DNA from: Lentisalinibacter sp037382365
GTDB lineage: Bacteria; Pseudomonadota; Gammaproteobacteria; Steroidobacterales; Woeseiaceae
Direction: 5' to 3'
Length of the DNA stretch: 26,682 nt
Assembly (NCBI GenBank): GCA_037382365.1
Contig: JARRPZ010000042.1
Span: 1 to 26,682, forward strand
Made by a program: the position numbers and the translations under genes. Every line of letters begins with the position of its first letter. Position 1 is the stretch's first letter. The notes under the pieces are model-generated. The model searched no databases. It was not told the DNA's origin and saw only the letters and a list, made by a program, of their open reading frames with translations. Shown in pieces: positions 14,752 through 22,900 of the stretch.

Positions 14752-16812
14752 ATGATGAAGACACTTGCTCCGGCGGGCGCGACCGCGCTGCTCCTGACTC
14801 CCTGCCTGTCAGTCGCTCAGGCGGCGGCCGGGGACGAGACCGGAGAAGAGTGGATCGAGGAGATCGTCACCTACGGCAGGGAGACTTCGCTGGTCGGCGA
14901 GTCGCGGGCCGCATCCGAGGGCATCGTGGGCTACGACGACATCAGGCTGCCACCACTGCTGAGAGTGGGTGAACTGGTCGAGTCCGTGCCCGGCATGGTC
15001 GCGACCCAGCACTCGGGCACCGGCAAAGCCAATCAGTACTTCATCCGCGGCTTCAACCTCGATCACGGTACGGATTTCGCGGTATCGGTGGAGGGCGTGC
15101 CGATCAACCTGCGGACCAACGGGCACGGGCAGGGATACCTGGACCTGAATTTCCTGATCCCCGAACTCGTGGAGACGACTTCGTACCGACGCGGGCCCTA
15201 CTCCGCCGAGGTTGGCGATTTCGGTACGGCAGCCAGTGTCGACTTCAAACTCTACGACACGCTGCCCGGACCGGTCCTGAGCGCCACGGCCGGCGAGGAT
15301 GGGTACTGGCGTGCGCTGGCCGCCGGGTCGCTCCAGACTTCGATGGGCAGCTTCACCGGTGCCGTCGACGCGACCCGTTACGATGGCCCCTGGGAGCTCG
15401 ACGAGGACCTGCAGCAGTACAAGTTCTACGCGGCCTGGATGTTCGACCTGGCCGGCGGGAGCGCCAGCATCTCGGCGCAGGGCTACGATGGCGAGTGGAC
15501 GTCCACCGACCAGATCCCCCTGCGGGCCGTGGCAGCGGGCCTGATCGATCGCCTGGGCTATATCGACCCGGATCTCGGCGGCGAGACCCAGCGCTATGCG
15601 CTGACCGCCGCACTCGACTTCGACAGCTGGCGGGCGACCGCCTACGCCATCGATTACGACTTCCGGCTCTACTCCAACTTCACCTATGCGCTGGATGACC
15701 CGTTGACCGGTGACGAATTCGAGCAGGATGACGAACGGCGCATCTACGGGCTGCGGATAGATGGCGACAGTCTGCTCGGGCGCGGAGAACGGGATGTGAT
15801 CCTGCGTTGGGGCGGGGAGTTCCGTCTGGACGATATCTCAGAAGTCGGACTCTATGGTACGGAGGGACGGGTCCGTAACGAGATCGTCCGACAGGACTCC
15901 GTCGACGAGCTCTCCGTCGCCGCCTGGGCGGAGGCCGACTACCGCTTCAATGACCGGCTGCGCTTCTTCGGGGGCCTGCGCGCCGACTGGTACGAATGGG
16001 ACGTCGACGCTTTCCGCACCGAGAACAGCGGTACGGGGAACGAGTCCATACTCAGCCCCGGCGCAGGCCTTGCCTATCGCCTCGGCGACGGGGCAGAGGC
16101 CTATGTGAATTGGGGGCGCGGTTTCCATTCCAACGATGTGCGCGGTACGACGATCGAGGTGGATCCGGTGACGGGCGAGCCGTCGGATCCGGTCGAGGCG
16201 CTCGTGGCATCCGAAGGTGCGGAGGTCGGCCTGCGCGTCGAAAGGGGTACCGGCTTCAATGCCACCTTCGTCATCTTCTGGCTGGAGCTGGATTCGGAAC
16301 TCGTGTACGTCGGGGATGCCGGCAATACGGAGCCCAACGACGCGACCGAACGCGTGGGGTTCGAGGCCACGGCATTCTGGCGGCCGACCGAATGGCTGGC
16401 CCTGCACGCCGCCTACACCACCACGAACGCGGAGTTCGCGACGGATCAGGGTGGCGGTCGTGAAATCCCCGGGGCTGTCGAATCCACGTTCACGACCGGC
16501 GTGAACGCGAACTGGGCCAACGGCCTGTTCGCCAGTGCCAGGCTGCGCTGGCTGAGCGAGGCGCCGCTCACGGAGGACGGCAGCGTGCGCTCGGACGAGT
16601 CGCTGCTCGTCAATGCAGGGCTAGGCTATCGCAGCGGGCGCTTCGAGTATCGGCTGGACGTCTTCAATTTGTTCGACTCGGACGATGCCGACATCTCCTA
16701 CTATTACGCTTCCCGCCTCCCGGGCGAAGCGGCCGAGGGGGTGGAAGATATCCACTTCCACCCCCTCGAGCCGCGTACGATCCGCGCCTCGGTGAGTTTC
16801 CGCTGGCGCTGA
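14752..16812 (+). CDS. TonB-dependent outer-membrane receptor
   Basis: This 686-residue precursor has a signal peptide (about 1-26, hydrophobic core ALLLTPCLSVAQA), a TonB-box-like EEIVTYG, a plug domain and a 22-strand-type barrel ending in SVSFRWR. Plug features include PPLLRVGELVESVPGMVA, KANQYFIRGFNLDHGTDFA and NGHGQGYLDLNFLIPELVE. Such receptors import scarce ligands (metal chelates, cobalamin, glycans) using TonB energy. The ligand is unknown. A His-containing VEDIHFHPLEP lies just before the last strands. ATG 14752 is chosen because the signal peptide begins there and GAGAAAGACGGG precedes it; the in-frame ATG at 14707 would put 15 polar residues in front. Divergence from a BlaI/M56 pair suggests that these control it. 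Confidence 0.9.
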   Translation: MMKTLAPAGATALLLTPCLSVAQAAAGDETGEEWIEEIVTYGRETSLVGESRAASEGIVGYDDIRLPPLLRVGELVESVPGMVATQHSGTGKANQYFIRGFNLDHGTDFAVSVEGVPINLRTNGHGQGYLDLNFLIPELVETTSYRRGPYSAEVGDFGTAASVDFKLYDTLPGPVLSATAGEDGYWRALAAGSLQTSMGSFTGAVDATRYDGPWELDEDLQQYKFYAAWMFDLAGGSASISAQGYDGEWTSTDQIPLRAVAAGLIDRLGYIDPDLGGETQRYALTAALDFDSWRATAYAIDYDFRLYSNFTYALDDPLTGDEFEQDDERRIYGLRIDGDSLLGRGERDVILRWGGEFRLDDISEVGLYGTEGRVRNEIVRQDSVDELSVAAWAEADYRFNDRLRFFGGLRADWYEWDVDAFRTENSGTGNESILSPGAGLAYRLGDGAEAYVNWGRGFHSNDVRGTTIEVDPVTGEPSDPVEALVASEGAEVGLRVERGTGFNATFVIFWLELDSELVYVGDAGNTEPNDATERVGFEATAFWRPTEWLALHAAYTTTNAEFATDQGGGREIPGAVESTFTTGVNANWANGLFASARLRWLSEAPLTEDGSVRSDESLLVNAGLGYRSGRFEYRLDVFNLFDSDDADISYYYASRLPGEAAEGVEDIHFHPLEPRTIRASVSFRWR

Positions 16813-16944
16813 TCCGGCGCGGAGACTAACGAAACGCTCACCAAGAGACGTCATCGCAGCTCGGCCTGCCGATCATGGACAGCAGCGACAGCGGCAGGCG
16901 GGAATCGGGATTACCGGCAGGAGTACCGGTCGGAATATTTCCGG

Positions 16945-17751
16945 TCAGAATTGGAACGCCACGCCGACCAGCGGTCCCTCCAGCGCGGCATCCAGCACGT
17001 AGTCTCCGGATTGGTAGTCGACGTCGAGCCGCCGATAACCGGCACGGATCGCACCCCAGCTGAAGTGGTAGCCGATCGTCGCGAATACCTGCCAGCTCGC
17101 GTCGGAGTCGCCGGCGCCGAAATCGGCGAGCGCCGTGATGTCCCAGCGGGGGCTCGGCCTGTAGGTCCAGCGCAGGCCGGCCGTGGCGTCCAGCCACTGG
17201 GTGGAACCGCTGGCCGACACCGGTGACGGCAGCAGGCCGCCGGAGGCGTCGACCACCAGTTCCACGTCGTAGTATCGCGCGCCGCCGTAGGCGACGAGGG
17301 CGGAGCGTTCGGTCTCGCTGAGCAGATAGCCAAGCGTGGCGTGGTAGATGTTGCCGTCGATCGTCAGGCGCAGCGACGAATCCGGCAGCAGGCCGCGCAG
17401 CACGAGCTTCGCATCCTGCTTCACGTTCGCCCAGACGCTGTCGACCGCGGCCGACCAGCGTTCTCCGCGCCACGCGGCGTAGAGCATGAAGCCGATCTCC
17501 TCCAGTTCGCCGTCGGTCGAGAACTCGACCAGGTCCGCGAGACCCAGACCGCCGCCCGGGTCCAGACCCGCCGAATTCACGCCGATTTCGCCGTCGAAGC
17601 CGGCGAGCCATCCGTACGGCACGACGGACCAGCCGGGCTCCCAGGGCCGGTCGTTCGCCGCCATCGCCGGCAGCGGGGCGAAGGTCGACAGAGCGAGAAA
17701 AATCGATACGAGTCGCAGGGTTCCGCGACCGGATTCTTGATCGGACAACAT
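16945..17751 (-). CDS. Outer-membrane beta-barrel protein of unknown function
   Basis: This is a 268-residue precursor with an N-terminal signal peptide (LVSIFLALSTFAPLPAMA, cleavage near residue 31). The rest alternates short amphipathic strands rich in Tyr, Trp and Gly, for example WSVVPYGWLAGFDGEIGV, FMLYAAWRGERWSAAVDS and WDITALADFGAGDSDASW. It ends in GVAFQF, and a terminal Phe is the usual signal for BAM-mediated insertion. The pattern suggests an 8- to 12-strand barrel; no enzyme motif is visible. It converges with the TonB-dependent receptor across 132 bases with no strong hairpin. It is divergent from the site-2 protease gene. The ATG at 17751 has only a weak GGTGG before it, so the start is moderately sure. 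Confidence 0.75.
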   Translation of the reverse strand: MLSDQESGRGTLRLVSIFLALSTFAPLPAMAANDRPWEPGWSVVPYGWLAGFDGEIGVNSAGLDPGGGLGLADLVEFSTDGELEEIGFMLYAAWRGERWSAAVDSVWANVKQDAKLVLRGLLPDSSLRLTIDGNIYHATLGYLLSETERSALVAYGGARYYDVELVVDASGGLLPSPVSASGSTQWLDATAGLRWTYRPSPRWDITALADFGAGDSDASWQVFATIGYHFSWGAIRAGYRRLDVDYQSGDYVLDAALEGPLVGVAFQF

Positions 17752-17843
17752 GGAGGGCCACCGGGCCGGGCAGTCAGGGTGCCCGCATTATTGCGGTTCC
17801 GCTCCGACTTTCAAGCATTTCGCAGTAACGTCGAACACTCGGG

Positions 17844-17879
17844 CCGCGCATGTAGCCGCGCATGTAGCCGCGTATGTAT
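17844..17879. repeat. Three tandem 12-bp repeats upstream of the site-2 protease gene
   Basis: CCGCGCATGTAG occurs at 17844-17855 and 17856-17867, then as CCGCGTATGTAT (two changes) at 17868-17879. The array ends 45 bases before the site-2 protease ATG, within the 173-base divergent gap. Such phased direct repeats can be regulator sites or slippage products; which applies here is unknown. Confidence 0.7.
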
Positions 17880-17924
17880 CTGCCACAGGCGCCGGGAGCG
17901 GCAACGATCTGCTAGTTTCAGCCC

Positions 17925-19058
17925 ATGGCCGACAAGAAACCTCTTATCACGCGCGGCTTTCCGCTGTTCACGATCTTCGGCTTCGAAGTGAAGCTGAATC
18001 TCACCTGGCTGTTGCTGGGTCTCCTGATCACCTGGACGCTGGCCAAGGGGTTCTTCCCCGGGCAGTATCCGGATCTCGCCGATGCGACCTACTGGTGGAT
18101 GGGCATCGCCGGCGCGCTGGGCATCCTCCTGTCCATCGTTTTCCACGAACTCTGCCACTCCCTGGTCGCCCGCTATTACGGACTGAAGATGGGCGGTATC
18201 ACACTGTTCATGTTCGGGGGCGTCGCCGAGATGCGCCACGAACCGAATGAGCCGAAGGTGGAGTTCCTCATGGCCGGCGCGGGGCCGCTGTCGAGCCTGC
18301 TACTCGCCGGCATTTGCTGGGTGCTGCACTTCGCCGCCGCTGCGGCCGGCCTGCCGGTGCCGGTCGTCGGCGTGCTCTATTACCTGGCGATCATCAACGT
18401 CGCACTGGCGGTCTTCAATCTCATTCCCGCCTATCCGCTGGACGGAGGACGGATGTTGCGGGCCGGACTCTGGGCCTGGCGGGGGGACATCCGGCAAGCG
18501 ACCCGGATCGCCAGCACCATGGGGTCGCTCTTCGGGCTCGTCCTGATATTCCTCGGTGTGGTCTCGGTGCTGGGCGGCGCCTTCATCGGCGGCATGTGGT
18601 ACGTGCTGATCGGCATGTTCGTGCGCGGCGCCGCAGACGGCGCGGGACGTCATGAAGACCGACCCGGTCACCGTCGAACGCTCGCTCAGCCTGCGCGATT
18701 TCGTCGACGACTACGTCTACCGCTATCGATCCCGCCTGTTCCCCGTCGTGCAGGACGGCGCACTGGTCGGTTGTGCCACCGTCGAGCGTGTGAAGGACAT
18801 CCCGGAAGAGCGGTGGGACGGGACGGCCGTCGCGGACATCGTCTCGCCCTGCTCGGAACAGAACACGGTAGCGCCCGACGAGAAACTCACCGATCTCGCC
18901 TCGAGCCTGTTCGGCGCCGCGGAAGGGCGCCAGCGGCTGGTGGTCGAGGACGGCCGGCTCATCGGCGTCGTGTCCGTCGACGACCTGCGCGAGCTGCTCG
19001 CTCTGCGGATGGAGCTCGGGCAGTCTCCCGCCCGGTGACGCTCAGCGCACCACCATGA
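17925..19058 (+). CDS. Site-2 protease (M50) membrane metalloprotease, frame lost before the CBS domain
   Basis: The first 235 or so residues are a convincing M50 intramembrane protease: zinc motif FHELCHSL with His74, Glu75 and His78, then GGVAEM, MAGAGPLSSLLLA and the second ligand motif NLIPAYPLDGGR (Asp173), among about six helices. After MFVRGAADG, near 18636-18643, the reading frame turns into Arg-rich shadow sequence running to 19058. The CBS domain that normally continues this protein lies in another frame from 18640 to 19038. A one-base change or an out-of-frame deletion is inferred; the linker also looks shorter than I expect. A GC palindrome, GCGGCGCCGC (18625-18634), touches the junction. 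It may be a sequencing error, a pseudogene or a split gene. The natural substrate is unknown. Confidence 0.75.
   Translation: MADKKPLITRGFPLFTIFGFEVKLNLTWLLLGLLITWTLAKGFFPGQYPDLADATYWWMGIAGALGILLSIVFHELCHSLVARYYGLKMGGITLFMFGGVAEMRHEPNEPKVEFLMAGAGPLSSLLLAGICWVLHFAAAAAGLPVPVVGVLYYLAIINVALAVFNLIPAYPLDGGRMLRAGLWAWRGDIRQATRIASTMGSLFGLVLIFLGVVSVLGGAFIGGMWYVLIGMFVRGAADGAGRHEDRPGHRRTLAQPARFRRRLRLPLSIPPVPRRAGRRTGRLCHRRACEGHPGRAVGRDGRRGHRLALLGTEHGSARRETHRSRLEPVRRRGRAPAAGGRGRPAHRRRVRRRPARAARSADGARAVSRPVTLSAPP
18652..19038 (+). CDS. CBS-domain part of the M50 protease, out of frame with it
   Basis: This 128-residue frame starts MKTDPVTVERSLSLRDFVDD and holds a CBS pair: the first ends in RSRLFPVVQDGALVGCATV and the second in RQRLVVEDGRLIGVVSVDDL. 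CBS pairs bind adenine nucleotides and regulate attached domains. The in-frame codons just upstream (QTARDV, from 18634) also look like native linker, so the real protein probably did not begin at this ATG. There is no good ribosome binding site. It most likely belongs to the site-2 protease encoded immediately upstream. Independent translation by coupling cannot be excluded, since the two frames overlap. Confidence 0.7.
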   Translation: MKTDPVTVERSLSLRDFVDDYVYRYRSRLFPVVQDGALVGCATVERVKDIPEERWDGTAVADIVSPCSEQNTVAPDEKLTDLASSLFGAAEGRQRLVVEDGRLIGVVSVDDLRELLALRMELGQSPAR

Positions 19059-19461
19059 CCGTCACCGGCGCGCTCGCGGCGACGTAGGCTGCGTTCGACG
19101 CGAACATGCGGTCGTCCACGTCCGGAATGTGCGAGGCCATGACGACCAGGTCGGCACCGCTTTCCTCGAGTATGCGCATGAGCGTCTCGCGCACGTCGGG
19201 CGCCGCCTCGTCGCGGACACAGGCAGACGCAGTCGCCTCGAATCCGTGCCGTTCGGCCTGATCCAGTGCGAAGGACTCCAGCGCTTCCTGGAAGGCGTCG
19301 GCCTCCGCATCGGTGAGTTTCTCGCGCTTGCCGGTGACGCTGACGTAGCAGACCGGGATGCGGTAATGGGTGGCGAGATCCGCCGCGGTGCGCAACGCCT
19401 TCTCCAGGCTGGCGACGTGCGCCAGATCCACCGGCACCATGATCTTGTGATAGGGCTGCAT
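19042..19461 (-). CDS. Universal stress protein (UspA family)
   Basis: This 139-residue cytoplasmic protein has the Usp alpha/beta fold. N-terminal YHKIMVPVDLAHVASLEKAL and DLATHYRIPVCYVSV are typical, with ILEESGADLVVMASHIPD in the middle. The C-terminal segment MFASNAAYVAASAPVTVMVVR resembles the UspF/UspG-type GSNA motif, but with Ala in place of the Gly, so ATP binding is uncertain. The ATG at 19461 follows GGGAG five bases upstream; longer upstream frames have no support. It converges with the CBS-domain frame, with three bases between stops. Its role is probably in stress or energy-state response; nothing in the sequence shows its regulation. Confidence 0.85.
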   Translation of the reverse strand: MQPYHKIMVPVDLAHVASLEKALRTAADLATHYRIPVCYVSVTGKREKLTDAEADAFQEALESFALDQAERHGFEATASACVRDEAAPDVRETLMRILEESGADLVVMASHIPDVDDRMFASNAAYVAASAPVTVMVVR

Positions 19462-19520
19462 CCGGACTCCCGTAACGTCCCCGGGCGATTCTTGCACGAA
19501 CACAACGGGAAGCCGAGCGC

Positions 19521-20924
19521 TCAGGCAGAGGCGGATTCGCGTTCGGGAACGGCGGCCATCGCCTTTTCCGCCATCGCCGTGATCGTGAGCGAGGGGTTGA
19601 CGCCAGGATTGGCGGGCACTGCAGCGCCGTCGCACACCAGCAGGTCACGATAGCCGAAGACCCGCTGATCCCGGTCGATGACGCCGGTCGTCTCGTCCCT
19701 GCCGATGACGGCGCCGCCCAGGATGTGGGCCGTGGTGGGTATGTTCGCGAGGGCCTCCATCAGCATGCTCTGCGGCAGGCCGCCGTTGCGCTCGGCCAGC
19801 CAGGCGGCAGCCTGGTTGGCAGCGTCGATATAGGTGGGATTCGGCTTCTCCGGATCCTGGGCCGTCTTCAGCCGCACACCGGATCCGAACCACTTCGGCA
19901 CGGTGCGGAAACTGATCGCGTTATCGAGGGTCTGCATCACCAGCAGGACCACGGTGCGGCGGGCCCATCCCACCGGCCACAGCGACTTCAGGAAGCGGAA
20001 CGGATGCCGCACAGCCTGGCCGCCGAGCATCAGCGGTCGCGTCAGCCGCGTGCCCTTGCCGGTCAGCAGGGTGAACAGCGTACCCATGAAGTCCCCGCGC
20101 TGGCCGTAGGTGACGACCTCGATGTGGGTGTCGTGGTCGACATGGATACTGGCGCTGATGGCCACACTGTTCCAGGTGGCGCGCGACTCGTCGGGCAGCG
20201 TGACGGCGAGCACGGATTCGCTGTTGGTCCGCACGAGCTGGCCGAGCCGGTCGCTGATGCGCGGCAGCGACCCCCGGTGCCTGCAGTTCGCGAGCAGTCG
20301 GTTGGTGCCCAGCGCACCGGCTGCCAGGACGACGCCGCCGGCCCGGTAATGCCGCCGGTTGCGCCGTACCCATGCACCCGGTCTTCCGGCGGTGACGATA
20401 TAGCCGTCGCTGCCGTCCGCCTGCCCGGCCGGCCGGATGTCGGTGACCTCCGAGTCGGCGATTATCGTGGCGCCGCGCTTCTCCGCGAGATACAGATAAT
20501 TCTTGACCAGCGTGTTCTTCGCCCCGTCGCGACACCCGACCATGCAGGCACCGCAGCGCGAACAGCCGGTGCGCGGAGGGCCGTCGCCACCGAAATACGG
20601 GTCGTCGACGGTCGTGCCGGGCTCGCCGAAGAACACGCCCACCGGTGTCCGGCGGAAGGTCTCCTCGGTGCCGAAGTGGCCGGCGATCGAGCGCAGCAGT
20701 TCGTCTCCCGGACTCTCGAAGGGCACGACGTTGACGCCCAGCATGCGCTCGGCCGTGTCGTAGTGGGGTTCGAGTTCCGATGCCCAGTCGGCCAGATCCG
20801 CCCATTGCCGGTTCGCGAAGAATTCGGGCGCGGCGCGGTAGAGGGTATTGGCATAGACCAGGCTGCCGCCGCCTACGCCGGCCCCGGCCGCCACGAAGAC
20901 GTCGCTGAACGGCACCAGGCGCAT
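19521..20924 (-). CDS. GMC/cholesterol-oxidase-like flavoprotein, C-terminal main part (frameshifted)
   Basis: This 467-residue frame begins in mid-protein at MRLVPFSDVFVAAGAGVGGGSLVYANTLY, the conserved FAD-contact region of GMC-type oxidoreductases related to cholesterol oxidase. Later marks are a Cys cluster GCSRCGACMVGCRDGAKNT, VLAAGALGTNRLL, and the C-terminal FAD/active-site block TTAHILGGAVIGRDE and VCDGAAVPANPGVNPSLTITAMAEKA. The frame is open upstream of the ATG and already reads like native sequence (EIRFLWAPALGLRGI). The N-terminal Rossmann motif is in another frame at 20873-21112. The intact enzyme would oxidise an alcohol or sterol-like substrate. It is either a pseudogene or a sequence error; see the palindrome at 20963-20978. 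Confidence 0.82.
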   Translation of the reverse strand: MRLVPFSDVFVAAGAGVGGGSLVYANTLYRAAPEFFANRQWADLADWASELEPHYDTAERMLGVNVVPFESPGDELLRSIAGHFGTEETFRRTPVGVFFGEPGTTVDDPYFGGDGPPRTGCSRCGACMVGCRDGAKNTLVKNYLYLAEKRGATIIADSEVTDIRPAGQADGSDGYIVTAGRPGAWVRRNRRHYRAGGVVLAAGALGTNRLLANCRHRGSLPRISDRLGQLVRTNSESVLAVTLPDESRATWNSVAISASIHVDHDTHIEVVTYGQRGDFMGTLFTLLTGKGTRLTRPLMLGGQAVRHPFRFLKSLWPVGWARRTVVLLVMQTLDNAISFRTVPKWFGSGVRLKTAQDPEKPNPTYIDAANQAAAWLAERNGGLPQSMLMEALANIPTTAHILGGAVIGRDETTGVIDRDQRVFGYRDLLVCDGAAVPANPGVNPSLTITAMAEKAMAAVPERESASA

Positions 20925-21112
20925 GATGCCGCGCAGCCCGAGGGCGGGCGCCCACAGGAAGCGGATTTCGCGAAATCCTCGTCGCGATAGCGCGGTCCGC
21001 TCTCCAGTACCGCCACGCGGTAGCCCTTCTCCGCCAGGCGCAATGCCGAGACGCTGCCTCCGAAACCGGAGCCGACGACGATCCAGTCATATTCCCCGCT
21101 GAGTTCCTGCAC
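20873..21112 (-). CDS. GMC/cholesterol-oxidase-like flavoprotein, N-terminal fragment
   Basis: The first 48 residues or so are a clear FAD-binding start: YDWIVVGSGFGGSVSALRLA (GxGxxG) and RVAVLESGPRYRDEDFAK. After that the frame turns into Cys/Ser/Arg-rich shadow sequence and stops at 20873. The homologous continuation (EIRFLWAPALG) lies in the frame of the fragment at 19521-20924. The break lies within TTTCGCGAAA, near 20965-20974. The start is GTG at 21112, with GGGGAAGG just upstream. The gene is divergent from the TPP-enzyme gene, with a 123-base gap. Joined, the two parts would give about 530 residues, a plausible length for the family. Confidence 0.75.
   Translation of the reverse strand: MQELSGEYDWIVVGSGFGGSVSALRLAEKGYRVAVLESGPRYRDEDFAKSASCGRPPSGCAASCAWCRSATSSWRPGPA
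20963..20978. repeat. Perfect 16-bp palindrome at the frameshift site of the GMC gene
   Basis: GGATTTCGCGAAATCC is fully self-complementary with no spacer. It sits exactly where the reading frame of the flavoprotein changes. A few codons that I would expect between DEDFAK and EIRFLW appear to be missing. A template-switch or hairpin deletion, or an assembly error at a palindrome, is inferred. Confidence 0.7.
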
Positions 21113-21235
21113 GGTCCTTCCCCGCTGCCGAAAGCGTTACGGGGTGATGGTAGCGATCATCCTGTCTATCATGGAGACGGGAAAACCACGACACCGCGGC
21201 CGAGGCCGAGGCCGGTGCGTAGAGGAGAGGTGTGA

Positions 21236-22900
21236 GTGAAGGCATCCGATCTGCTGGTGCGCTGCCTCGAGACCGAGGGTATCGAGTACATTTTCGGCGT
21301 GCCCGGCGAAGAGAACGCGGACTTCATGATGTCTCTCGAGGCGAGCCGGAAGATCCGCTTCGTTCTGACCCGCCACGAGCAGGGCGCCGCCTTCATGGCG
21401 GAGATCTACGGGCGTCTCACGGGTAACCCGGCGGGGGCGCTCGGTACGCTGGGCCCGGGGGCCACGAACCTCATCACCGGGGTCGCCGACTCCAACATGG
21501 ATCGGGCGCCCATGCTGGTGCTGACCGGGCAGGGCTCGACCCTGCGCCTGCACAAGGAATCCCACCAGATCATGGACGTGGTCGGCATGTTCGAACCGGT
21601 CACCAAGTGGGCGACGACGATCCATAACGCCCGCACCATCCCGGAGATCGTGCGCAAGGCCGTGCGACTGGCCCGCACCGAGAAGCCCGGTGCGGTGCAT
21701 ATCGAACTGCCCGAAGACGTCGCCAAGCGGGATGTGGAGGCGCAGCCGCTGGTGCCCCGGCGGTTCCGTCGCCCGGGACCGGACGACAAGATCACGGATC
21801 GCGCATTCGACATGCTGACCGGGGCGAGACGGCCGGTGATCATCGCCGGCAACGGCACCATACGCCGCCGGGCCTCGAAGCAGCTCAGGCTGTTCTGCGA
21901 GGCGACGGGCATCGGTGTGCTGAGCACCTTCATGGCCAAGGGCGCCGTGGACATGGATGCCGATTACTGCCTCTACACCATCGGCCTCGGTGCGAAGGAC
22001 ATCCCCACCCTGGCCATCGACGAGGCGGATCTCGTCATCACCCTGGGTTTCGACATGGTCGAGTATCACCCGCGGCTCTGGAATCCGCACCGGGACAAGA
22101 CCATCATGCACGCCGATTTCCTGCCGGCGGAGATCGACCAGCATTACGACCCGCAGGTGGAACTCGTCGGCGACCTCGCCCACACCCTCTGGATGCTGAA
22201 CGAGCGGGTGCGCGAGCGCGGGCTGCCGGACTTCGATCTGGCCTCGCAGCGGCGCGTGCGCGCGCGCATGACCGAGGAACTCGCGGCCCATGCCGACGAC
22301 GACACGGAGGGCACGATCCGGCCGCAGAAGATGCTCTGGGATGCGCGCCGGGTCATGGGGGCGAGCGACATCCTTCTGTCCGACGTCGGCGCCCACAAGA
22401 TGTGGATCGCGCGTCACTATCACTGCCACGAACCCAACACCTGCCTGATCCCGAACGGCTTCTGTTCCATGGGTTCGGCGCTGCCCGGCGCCATCGCCGC
22501 CAACATCGTGCATCCGGACCGACGGGTACTCGGCATCGCCGGCGACGGCGGCTTCCTCATGAACGTCCAGGAGATGGAGACCGCGAAGCGACTGGGCAGC
22601 GACATCGTGATGCTGGTCTGGGAGGACGGCGGCTACGGCCTCATCAGCTGGAAACAGGACGACGAGTTCGGTCGCCATACGGCGCTCGGCTTCGGCAATC
22701 CGGACTGGCTGAAGCTCGCTGATTCCTTCGGCTGGAGCGGCTATCGGGTCGAGCGTTCGCGGGAGTTTCGTCCGGTGCTGGAGGCGGCTTTCGCCGACGC
22801 GGGCCCGAGTCTCGTGGTCGCGCCGGTGGACTACCGGGAGAACCGGGAGCTCACGCGGCGGCTCGGCGAGATCATCGGGACCGGCATCGTCGGCGGCTGA
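21236..22900 (+). CDS. Thiamine-diphosphate-dependent enzyme, acetolactate-synthase-like
   Basis: This 554-residue cytoplasmic enzyme has the three-domain layout of the AHAS/pyruvate-oxidase family. The catalytic Glu48 lies in RHEQGAAFMAEIYGRLTG. GTLGPGATNLITGVADSNMD follows, and a central domain is present around PVIIAGNGTIRR. The ThDP motif begins GIAGDGGFLMN, near residue 435. Where the motif usually ends in NN or ND, this protein has WEDGGYG, so the metal ligand position is Glu. Acetolactate synthase is the default guess, but no small regulatory subunit gene is adjacent, and other ThDP decarboxylases or ligases are possible. GTG at 21236 follows GAGGAGAGG. The next gene starts on the base after its stop, so it may be co-transcribed with an ABC exporter. 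Confidence 0.8.
   Translation: MKASDLLVRCLETEGIEYIFGVPGEENADFMMSLEASRKIRFVLTRHEQGAAFMAEIYGRLTGNPAGALGTLGPGATNLITGVADSNMDRAPMLVLTGQGSTLRLHKESHQIMDVVGMFEPVTKWATTIHNARTIPEIVRKAVRLARTEKPGAVHIELPEDVAKRDVEAQPLVPRRFRRPGPDDKITDRAFDMLTGARRPVIIAGNGTIRRRASKQLRLFCEATGIGVLSTFMAKGAVDMDADYCLYTIGLGAKDIPTLAIDEADLVITLGFDMVEYHPRLWNPHRDKTIMHADFLPAEIDQHYDPQVELVGDLAHTLWMLNERVRERGLPDFDLASQRRVRARMTEELAAHADDDTEGTIRPQKMLWDARRVMGASDILLSDVGAHKMWIARHYHCHEPNTCLIPNGFCSMGSALPGAIAANIVHPDRRVLGIAGDGGFLMNVQEMETAKRLGSDIVMLVWEDGGYGLISWKQDDEFGRHTALGFGNPDWLKLADSFGWSGYRVERSREFRPVLEAAFADAGPSLVVAPVDYRENRELTRRLGEIIGTGIVGG

Noticed and set aside
16838..17761. 307-residue minus-strand frame overlapping the barrel gene
   Set aside because: Arg-rich with no signal peptide, while the alternative frame (16945-17751) has a signal peptide, beta-strand pattern and terminal Phe.
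21199..21214. Short GGCCGA tandem repeat before the ThDP enzyme gene
   Set aside because: Only about two and a half 6-bp units in GC-rich sequence; likely chance.
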